Positions 1-4,990 of a stretch of 10,612 nt of DNA are shown here, piece after piece. The notes beneath the pieces are model-generated. The model was not told where the DNA came from and did no database searches. It worked only from the letters and a program-made list of their open reading frames with translations. The number at the start of each line of letters is the position of its first letter. Positions within the stretch are counted from its first letter, which is position 1. The position numbers and the translations under genes were made by a program. The stretch is taken from NCBI GenBank assembly GCA_027371665.1, contig DAHXMP010000080.1, positions 1-10,612 on the forward strand, read 5' to 3'. The DNA is from Bacteroidota bacterium. GTDB lineage: Bacteria > Bacteroidota > Ignavibacteria > Kapaibacteriales > UBA2268.

Positions 1-252
1 TTTTTACTTCAGGATGGAATAATCAGACAGCTTGAAATTATCGGAGAAGCCTCAAAACATCTATCAGAACAAACAATTTCCCTTAAACCTGAAATCCCCT
101 GGCGGGACATTATTGGGATGAGAAATAAGTTGACACATGATTATTTCGGTGTTGATATAGATACAGTATGGGAAACGTTAGTTGAAGATATACCATACAT
201 AAAACCTTTTGTGCTTGAACTTATTAAAATATTGGAGAAAAATAAATCATAG
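1..252 (+). CDS. HepT-like (DUF86) toxin/ribonuclease, 3' part only
   Basis: The frame is open from base 1 to a TAG at 250-252, giving 83 residues of a protein whose start lies outside the window. HepT-family proteins are usually about 110-140 aa, so roughly the N-terminal quarter is missing. The visible part is helical and carries the family signature R-x4-H-x-Y as RNKLTHDY (visible residues 41-48), preceded by the common pattern of a Trp (35) and Met (40). In this family the motif forms the RNase active site. The Tyr is the residue AMPylated by the partner antitoxin MntA, a minimal nucleotidyltransferase normally encoded directly beside hepT. No such partner is visible, so it would have to lie upstream. 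The gene converges on rsmI with only 21 bases between the two stop codons. The family call is firm; toxin activity is inferred from the family. Confidence 0.85.
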   Translation, partial: FLLQDGIIRQLEIIGEASKHLSEQTISLKPEIPWRDIIGMRNKLTHDYFGVDIDTVWETLVEDIPYIKPFVLELIKILEKNKS

Positions 253-273
253 AATTATTACTGATATTTATTA

Positions 274-993
274 TTAAAATTTTAATCCTTCAATCACCAG
301 CACGAACTCTCCTTTAATCGCCTGCCTTTGAGCAAGTACAATTCTGCATTCTGCGAGTGTACAGCGTATAAATTCTTCGTACACTTTGCTTATTTCCCTT
401 GCAATGCAAGCTTGCCTTTCCTGCCCGCAAATCTGTATTAATTCATCGAGCAGCTTCAGAATTTTATAAGGCGATTCGTATAGAATTGATGTCGCCTTTT
501 GCTTTGACACTTCTTCCAGAAATGTCTTCCTACCTTTCTTCGTAGGCGGGAAACCGTAAAAATGAAATTCGTCGAGAGGCAATCCACTTGCAACGAGTGC
601 AGGAACAAATGCCGTTGCTCCGGGAAGCGAAACGATTTTTATTCCATTTTCTATTGACTTTTTAATTATTCTATATCCCGGGTCCGATATTCCCGGCGTC
701 CCCGCATCGGTTACGAGGGCAACTGATTTCCCTCTTTCAATTTCTTTTATTAGAATTGAAGCCTTTGTCTCTTCATTGTGTTCATAGTAGCTTTCCAGCT
801 TGTTATGTTTTATATTGTATGCCTTGAGCAACGTTCCGGTATGCCTCGTGTCCTCACATGCAATAATATCGGCAGAAGATAAAATTTTCAAAGCCCGGAT
901 TGTTATGTCATCGAGGTTTCCCACAGGAGTAGGAACTATGTATAAACCTGTTTCAATTTTCCCGTCTCCAAATTCCCAATTCCCGAATCCCAT
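274..993 (-). CDS. rsmI: 16S rRNA (cytidine-1402 2'-O)-methyltransferase RsmI
   Basis: This is an SAM-dependent tetrapyrrole-methylase-fold enzyme that 2'-O-methylates C1402 of 16S rRNA in the ribosomal P site, helping start-codon choice and fidelity. Family motifs appear in order: LYIVPTPVGNL (17-27), CEDTRHT (46-52), VTDAGTPGISDPG (94-106), LPGATA (123-128), YESP (172-175), REISK (199-203) and GEFVLVIEG (228-236). At 239 aa it ends just after the last motif, so it lacks the roughly 50-residue C-terminal helical region of the 286-aa E. coli protein. ATG at 993 is chosen because a strong ribosome site (GAGAGGA) sits 7 bases upstream and because the ATG follows the tadA stop by one base, suggesting translational coupling. 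Residues 2-12 come from a heptanucleotide repeat and are probably a non-conserved leader. No other ATG precedes the first motif. Confidence 0.95.
   Translation of the reverse strand: MGFGNWEFGDGKIETGLYIVPTPVGNLDDITIRALKILSSADIIACEDTRHTGTLLKAYNIKHNKLESYYEHNEETKASILIKEIERGKSVALVTDAGTPGISDPGYRIIKKSIENGIKIVSLPGATAFVPALVASGLPLDEFHFYGFPPTKKGRKTFLEEVSKQKATSILYESPYKILKLLDELIQICGQERQACIAREISKVYEEFIRCTLAECRIVLAQRQAIKGEFVLVIEGLKF
957..991 (-). repeat. Degenerate heptanucleotide tandem repeat at the rsmI start
   Basis: Read on the minus strand, bases 991-971 are three consecutive 7-base units: GGGATTC, GGGAATT, GGGAATT. Two poorer units follow, TGGAGAC (970-964) and GGGAAAA (963-957). The array begins inside the rsmI start codon and encodes residues 2-12 (GFGNWEFGDGK), immediately before the conserved LYIVPTP motif. 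Seven is not a multiple of three, so gain or loss of one unit would shift the frame relative to the ATG. Confidence 0.7.
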
Positions 994-994
994 A

Positions 995-1459
995 TTATTT
1001 TCCTCTCAGCTTCTGAAAAAATTCTTTCAATAGTTCGGCACATTCTTTTTCCATCACATCTCTCACAACTTCGCACCTGTGATTCAGTCTTTTATCTTCG
1101 ATAATATTAAACAACGTGCCGCATGAACCTGCTTTCGGGTCGCCTGCCCCGAAAACAACAGTATTGATTCTCGCCAGCACAATAGCTCCGGCACACATCG
1201 GGCATGGCTCCAATGTTACATAAATCGTGCAACCATTCAAATATTTATAACCTGTTTTTCTTATTGCCTTTTTAATTGCGATGAGCTCCGCATGAGCAGT
1301 AGAATCTTTCAGCTTTTCTACCTGATTATAACCTCTCCCGATTATTTTGCTATCATGCACGACAACCGCCCCCACAGGCACGTCCTCATATTCGGAACAT
1401 TTCTTCGCCTCCTTCAATGCAGCTTTCATAAAACGAATATGTTTGTCAAATTCATTCAT
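995..1459 (-). CDS. tadA: tRNA-specific adenosine(34) deaminase TadA
   Basis: TadA is a zinc-dependent enzyme that deaminates A34 to inosine in the anticodon of tRNA-Arg(ACG), letting one tRNA read several Arg codons; it acts in the cytosol. The cytidine/deoxycytidylate deaminase signature is complete: HAE with zinc-ligand His56 and proton-shuttle Glu58, then PCPMC with zinc ligands Cys86 and Cys89. PVGAVVV (28-34) and the following FGAGDPKAGSCGTL stretch are also typical of TadA. At 154 aa it is slightly shorter than the 167-aa E. coli enzyme. ATG at 1459 is preferred over an in-frame TTG at 1465; neither has a clear Shine-Dalgarno site, and a short AT-rich repeat overlaps the start. It ends one base before rsmI and begins 27 bases after the aminotransferase stop, so all three genes are probably co-transcribed. 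Family call very secure. Confidence 0.95.
   Translation of the reverse strand: MNEFDKHIRFMKAALKEAKKCSEYEDVPVGAVVVHDSKIIGRGYNQVEKLKDSTAHAELIAIKKAIRKTGYKYLNGCTIYVTLEPCPMCAGAIVLARINTVVFGAGDPKAGSCGTLFNIIEDKRLNHRCEVVRDVMEKECAELLKEFFQKLRGK
1001..1007 (-). promoter_or_regulatory. Ribosome binding site of rsmI
   Basis: On the minus strand this reads GAGAGGA, 7 bases before the ATG at 993. It lies inside the 3' end of tadA. Its strength and ideal spacing decide the start of rsmI, which would otherwise be doubtful because the first residues are repeat-derived. Confidence 0.65.
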
Positions 1460-1481
1460 TATCAATTGGCAATTATCAATT
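1458..1481. repeat. Two direct copies of ATTATCAATT between tadA and the aminotransferase gene
   Basis: ATTATCAATT occurs at 1458-1467 and again at 1472-1481, separated by GGCA. A 9-base copy, ATTATCAAT, occurs at 4109-4117 in the other repeat-bearing intergenic region. The first copy overlaps the tadA start codon. In DNA this AT-rich chance matches are possible, but the close spacing of two perfect copies suggests a short intergenic repeat. Confidence 0.45.
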
Positions 1482-1486
1482 ATAAA

Positions 1487-2650
1487 TTATTTAATGAATT
1501 TTCTTAAATTCTCCGCCCCTTTAATCAATGTCTCATCGCTTTTCGCGAAGCATCGCCTGAGCATTGTCTTGCCTTCATCCGACTTTCCATAAAACAATGA
1601 TGGCGGTATAGTTGCAATTTTGTATTTCTTCACAAGCTCGATTGCACACTCTTCATCATTCATCTTCGCTGCTTCAGGTATATCAACCATCATAAAATAG
1701 CTTCCCTTTGGAACATGAGCCATGAATGGGGTAGTATTTAATTCATTCAGCAGTAAATCCCTCCTGTGAAGGTATTCGTTCCTGAAACCCGGCAGGTATT
1801 CCTCAAGCCTCGAAAAAGCATAAGCAATTGCATGTTGTCCGGGCGTATTTACCGCAAATGTCGTCCACTGGTGAACCTTCCTGATAGTTTCAGTCAGTTT
1901 TTCTGAGGCTATTGCCCATCCTATTTTCCAGCCCGTCATACTGAAAGTTTTTCCCGCCGATGAAATCGTAATCGTCCTTTCCTTCATTCCCGGCAATGTA
2001 GCAATCGGTATATGCTTAGCATTATCGAAAGTCAGAAATTCATAAACTTCATCGCTCACTATGAGCAAATTATTTTCCCGTGCCATTCGTGCGATAAAAT
2101 CCAATTCTTCATAACAAAAGACCTTACCCGTTGGATTGTGAGGAGTATTAATAATAAGCATTTTCGTTTTAGAAGTAATAGCTTTTTCCAATTCTTCGAA
2201 ATCAAAGCTGAAATCAGGCTTCCTGAGAGTAACATATTTCGGAATCCCACCTGCAAGGATTACGTCAGCCTGGTATGCATCGTAGAAAGGCTCGAACATA
2301 ATCACTTCGTCGCCCTCGTTAATGAGTGATAAAATAGTTGAGAACAGTGCTTCAGTAGCACCGGCAGTAATAGTTATTTCTTTCTCTGTATCCCAATCGA
2401 GCCCGAAATATTTCTTCTGCATTCCGGCGATTGCTTCCCTCAAAGATAAAATTCCTTGTGTCGGGGCATACTGGTTTTTCCCTTCCTTCATCGCTTTAAA
2501 TGCCGCTTCCATTAACCATTCGGGCCCGTCAAAATCAGGATAACCCTGCCCGAGATTGACCGCCTTATTCTCGAAAGCAAGCCTGCTCATAGTCGCAAAA
2601 ATTGAAGTTCCCATTCCTTCGATTCTCTTTGCCGAAAATTTCTTTTCCAT
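1487..2650 (-). CDS. PLP-dependent aminotransferase, methionine/kynurenine type (YbdL-like)
   Basis: This is a fold-type I class I/II aminotransferase of 387 aa, the usual family length. Near the N-terminus NLGQGYPDFDGP (32-43) and NQYAPTQG (59-66) match the branch containing E. coli YbdL (methionine aminotransferase) and kynurenine aminotransferase/glutamine transaminase K. Other landmarks are TAGATEAL (95-102), the cofactor-phosphate region; NTPHNPTG (168-175) with the PLP-binding Asn172; SDEVYE (199-204) with Asp200 that pairs with the pyridine nitrogen; SSAGKTFSMTGWKIGW (230-245) with Schiff-base Lys234; and Arg365 in LRRCF, expected to bind the substrate carboxylate. It would move an amino group from methionine, glutamine or aromatic amino acids to a 2-oxo acid in the cytosol; the exact substrate cannot be read from sequence. 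It is first in a run with tadA and rsmI and is divergent from the lipoprotein gene. ATG at 2650 has only weak purine-rich sequence before it. Confidence 0.92.
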   Translation of the reverse strand: MEKKFSAKRIEGMGTSIFATMSRLAFENKAVNLGQGYPDFDGPEWLMEAAFKAMKEGKNQYAPTQGILSLREAIAGMQKKYFGLDWDTEKEITITAGATEALFSTILSLINEGDEVIMFEPFYDAYQADVILAGGIPKYVTLRKPDFSFDFEELEKAITSKTKMLIINTPHNPTGKVFCYEELDFIARMARENNLLIVSDEVYEFLTFDNAKHIPIATLPGMKERTITISSAGKTFSMTGWKIGWAIASEKLTETIRKVHQWTTFAVNTPGQHAIAYAFSRLEEYLPGFRNEYLHRRDLLLNELNTTPFMAHVPKGSYFMMVDIPEAAKMNDEECAIELVKKYKIATIPPSLFYGKSDEGKTMLRRCFAKSDETLIKGAENLRKFIK

Positions 2651-2686
2651 CTTTCCAATTCTCTTGTGAGTATTAATGCCGAATAA

Positions 2687-2720
2687 CTAAATTAATCAAA
2701 AGATGAACTATGTTCAAAAA
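2687..2720 (-). promoter_or_regulatory. Possible Bacteroidetes-type promoter for the aminotransferase-tadA-rsmI run
   Basis: On the minus strand TTTTTG (2720-2715) is followed after 20 bases by TAATTTAG (2694-2687). This resembles the Bacteroidetes -33 TTTG and -7 TAnnTTTG consensus with one mismatch and correct spacing. It would give a leader of about 30 bases before the ATG at 2650. The spacer includes a small palindrome, TGAACTATGTTCA (2704-2716), which could be an operator. This is pattern matching in AT-rich DNA, so confidence is low. Confidence 0.3.
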
Positions 2721-2733
2721 TTTAACTGTCCCG

Positions 2734-2763
2734 ATTTTGTAATATCCTGTTTTTTTACAAAAT
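2734..2763. promoter_or_regulatory. Inverted repeat ATTTTGTA-N14-TACAAAAT upstream of the lipoprotein gene
   Basis: The 8-base arms are perfect (2734-2741 and 2756-2763), with half-site centres 22 bases apart, about two helical turns on one DNA face. The repeat ends 34 bases before the lipoprotein ATG and overlaps where its promoter should be; a weak TAnnTTTT match follows at 2769-2776. It could be a dimeric-regulator operator. No U-run follows on either strand, so a terminator is less likely. Arms this AT-rich can arise by chance. Confidence 0.3.
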
Positions 2764-2797
2764 TTGAATATATTTTCTTTAACGCGAGAAGTTGATT

Positions 2798-3997
2798 ATG
2801 AAAATTATTCTTTTAAAATTGTTTGTCATCCTGGCTTTTGCAATTTTCCTGTATGGATGCAGCGAATCCACAAATACAAATTCAAGCCCGAAAAGATTAG
2901 TATATTATTATTATAGTGATTCAAGTGCTATTGGATGGGACAATTATTTCGTTTTATACTCTTACAATTTAAATACAGGGGATACAAAAAAAGTTACTAA
3001 TAACACCATAGTACATACAACGGGAGTCGCACAAAACGGGAACATAGTTTTCGATTGCGGTATGTTTACCGAACCCGGTTGTTGGCTTGTTAATTCATCC
3101 GGTGTTGCAATGCCTATGCCGATGCCCGTCTCGACAATACCATCGTTTCAATACATACTTGCCATGGCACCTGAAATTCAGTTGAGCAATGACGGCTCGA
3201 CTGCAGTCTTCTTTCTAATTTATGAAAACAGTAATGATGGTTCTGTAGCTGGTACAAGGCTTGTGTATTTCAATTTTCTTACCATGAACTGCACTATGAT
3301 TGATTTGAGCAATTATTTAAAGTTCGTATTTAATGACTCAGCCATAAATTATTGTGATGTGAGCGGTCATTACATGGTGTTGAAAAACGGCAATTCGAAG
3401 TTGTGGTTTGTCGTTTCAGGATTTAATAAGAATGGCAATAATTATAATTTTATTGCCTCTCGCGTCTGTGAATTCAGCAACAATAGGATTTATAATATAT
3501 CCCGTGTTGAAAATTCATCATTAGAAATAATCGGTGCTGATTTGCCAAATGAAAGAATATTTGTTTCAAAACTAAATCCTAACGATACCTTAAATCATTC
3601 GTATTATATTTTCGCTGCTGATAACAATAACGACTCAATTCCCGTCAATATCCCCTCGGAAAATTTCAGCAATCCCGAGCAATTCGCAAAAGAGAAATCA
3701 GAAATGGCTGGCTGGACGGATAATGGAATTGCGATTTATGATTTAAACACAATGACAGTCTCCCAGGATGTAATCTCGTGGAGCCGCATTGACTCTCTCT
3801 ATCCGGGTTTAACCCATGAGAAAAATTCGAGACTTTCGTTTTCACCTGACGGTGAATATATTACATTTGCCTTGCCCTCAGCTGATGGTATTTATGGCAC
3901 TGATTTATTAATAATCAAACGCGACGGCACCGAATTTAAGCGAATTCTTCACGGCACCGCAATCGGCATCCCTGTAATTTCAGACGTTATTCAATAA
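2798..3997 (+). CDS. Lipoprotein with TolB/PD40-like beta-propeller features, function unknown
   Basis: This 399-aa protein begins with Lys3 and Lys7, a hydrophobic stretch (8-19) and a lipobox ending LYGC, so lipidation is expected at Cys21 and the mature protein should be anchored in the envelope. A Ser/Asn-rich linker follows. The rest is beta-strand-rich with repeated aromatic and Asn/Asp-Gly turns. SFSPDGEYITF (347-357) followed by LLIIKRDGTEFKRI (370-383) fits a PD40/TolB-type blade, and VLYSYNLNTGDTKKVT (52-67) fits another. Such propellers usually bind proteins or glycans, but no partner is evident and I do not recognise a named family. ATG at 2798 is chosen over an in-frame TTG at 2792, with GAGAAG 7 bases upstream. 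The gene stands alone: divergent from the aminotransferase and convergent with the crotonase, so it is probably monocistronic. Confidence 0.85.
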   Translation: MKIILLKLFVILAFAIFLYGCSESTNTNSSPKRLVYYYYSDSSAIGWDNYFVLYSYNLNTGDTKKVTNNTIVHTTGVAQNGNIVFDCGMFTEPGCWLVNSSGVAMPMPMPVSTIPSFQYILAMAPEIQLSNDGSTAVFFLIYENSNDGSVAGTRLVYFNFLTMNCTMIDLSNYLKFVFNDSAINYCDVSGHYMVLKNGNSKLWFVVSGFNKNGNNYNFIASRVCEFSNNRIYNISRVENSSLEIIGADLPNERIFVSKLNPNDTLNHSYYIFAADNNNDSIPVNIPSENFSNPEQFAKEKSEMAGWTDNGIAIYDLNTMTVSQDVISWSRIDSLYPGLTHEKNSRLSFSPDGEYITFALPSADGIYGTDLLIIKRDGTEFKRILHGTAIGIPVISDVIQ

Positions 3998-4013
3998 TGG
4001 TTGTGGAACTTGG

Positions 4014-4086
4014 TAATGTCATCCTGAGCGGAGTCGAAGGATGAACATATCAATAAATCCTAATAGGCTATTGCGGAATGACATTA
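4014..4086. repeat. Small intergenic element with terminal inverted repeats (MITE/REP-like)
   Basis: A 73-base segment is bounded by perfect 9-base inverted ends, TAATGTCAT (4014-4022) and ATGACATTA (4078-4086). Just inside the left end is a second hairpin, CATCCT (4020-4025) with AGGATG (4038-4043), enclosing GAGCGGAGTCGA. From memory, sequences of the form GTCATCCTGAGCG.AGTCGAAGGAT are common dispersed repeats in FCB-group and other environmental genomes. It lies between the converging lipoprotein and crotonase genes, 17 bases after the lipoprotein stop, and could also act as a 3'-end structure. No second copy is in this window. Confidence 0.55.
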
Positions 4087-4151
4087 TTGATGTAATTAAA
4101 AATTGAAAATTATCAATCAGAATCTCACCACAATTAAACACTATTCACTGA

Positions 4152-4922
4152 CTAAAACCCGATTGCTTTTGATTCCATATCGAAATATTTTTCCAAATCA
4201 TCGCGATAATAATTCATGAATTTCTTAGTCAGCCTTGTAACGTTCGGCTCAAGAAGGCACAATTCTTTAACTTTCCTGACGCAATGAGCCTCGAAATCTT
4301 CATTTGGAAATATTTCATTTACAAGTGAAAGTTTTAGTGCCTCTTCTGCCGGGATGTCGCCGCATTTGAGCAAAATATCGTTTGCTTTACTCTGCCCGAC
4401 AAAGCGGGGGAGAAAAAACGGTAAAGCTCCGGTTGGGTGCATCCCGTATTTATTGTGATTAAGCACAAAACGTAAATCTCCCGAAGCAAATCGAAAATCC
4501 GCACTGAGACATGCTCCGAAAAATGGCGTAACAACCGTACCCTGCAAGCCCTGTATGAACAGTTTCTTGTACTCGACCATCTTCATTATGAAATTACGGA
4601 AAGTGTTCATCTGCCTTGCCCTCGTCAGCTTATTTTCCATGCTTATATGTGTATGGTTCATGCCTTCTTCCTTCGACTGCAATCCGTTCATAAATGAATC
4701 GTAAGCCTTCACATCGAAAGCTCCTTCGTCATTCAGGATGAGAAGAGCATTAACGACCGGGTCGTCTTCGATCCAGTCGCAGACGGTGAGAATTTGCCCG
4801 CTTTTATCGAGGTTCGACAACGTCTCGAATGTATTGCTGTGAAATTTCATCACGGCAACCGAGCTGTCAACATAAAATTTTATTTCATCGTTCTCAAAAG
4901 CAAAACTTTTTTCTTTACTCAT
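4152..4922 (-). CDS. Divergent crotonase (enoyl-CoA hydratase/isomerase) superfamily protein
   Basis: At 256 aa this has the length of a single crotonase domain. The core is recognisable: ALLILNDEGAF (59-69) fits the strand before the first oxyanion residue, and from Asp142 through FRFASGDLRF, KYG (158-160), P163, VGQSKANDILL and AEEALKLSLVNEI it aligns without gaps to rat mitochondrial enoyl-CoA hydratase as I recall it. In that register the catalytic residues are missing: Glu144 becomes Gly136, Glu164 becomes His156 and the oxyanion Gly141 becomes Pro133. Simple hydration of enoyl-CoA is therefore unlikely. It may catalyse another crotonase reaction, such as decarboxylation or hydrolysis, or be non-catalytic. 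A good ribosome site, GGAG, lies 6 bases before the ATG. It follows the RND gene by 68 bases with a hairpin between, so it may be read through from the efflux operon or separately transcribed. No fatty-acid genes adjoin it. Confidence 0.85.
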   Translation of the reverse strand: MSKEKSFAFENDEIKFYVDSSVAVMKFHSNTFETLSNLDKSGQILTVCDWIEDDPVVNALLILNDEGAFDVKAYDSFMNGLQSKEEGMNHTHISMENKLTRARQMNTFRNFIMKMVEYKKLFIQGLQGTVVTPFFGACLSADFRFASGDLRFVLNHNKYGMHPTGALPFFLPRFVGQSKANDILLKCGDIPAEEALKLSLVNEIFPNEDFEAHCVRKVKELCLLEPNVTRLTKKFMNYYRDDLEKYFDMESKAIGF

Positions 4923-4928
4923 TTTTTT

Positions 4929-4932
4929 CTCC
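4929..4932 (-). promoter_or_regulatory. Ribosome binding site of the crotonase gene
   Basis: The minus strand reads GGAG, 6 bases before the ATG at 4922, in an otherwise A-rich leader. It supports this start codon. Confidence 0.6.
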
Positions 4933-4949
4933 GTATTAAATTTACAGTA

Positions 4950-4980
4950 CCCGGATTCCTCTTTTATCGGGGAATCCGGG
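4950..4980 (-). terminator. Strong hairpin after the RND gene, possible terminator or attenuator
   Basis: CCCGGATTCC (4950-4959) and GGAATCCGGG (4971-4980) form a perfect 10-base stem with an 11-base loop. It begins 10 bases after the RND stop codon in the direction of transcription and 27 bases before the crotonase start. The RNA following the stem (UACUGUAAAUUU) is not a proper U-run, so classical intrinsic termination would be weak. It may protect the efflux mRNA 3' end or reduce expression of the crotonase gene. On the plus strand it is also not followed by a T-run. Confidence 0.5.
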
Positions 4981-4990
4981 AGAAAATTAT

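Noticed and set aside
273..286. Perfect palindrome ATTAAAATTTTAAT between the converging hepT and rsmI genes
   Set aside because: It is pure A/T and short, overlaps the rsmI stop codon, and has no stable stem; composition explains it better than a terminator.
2012..2329. A 105-codon plus-strand open frame inside the aminotransferase gene
   Set aside because: The minus-strand aminotransferase is complete with all catalytic motifs; the opposite frame shows no family features.
3110..3127. Three hexamer-like units ATGCCT-ATGCCG-ATGCCC encoding Met-Pro repeats in the lipoprotein
   Set aside because: Only three units and in frame; too short to suggest phase variation or a separate element.
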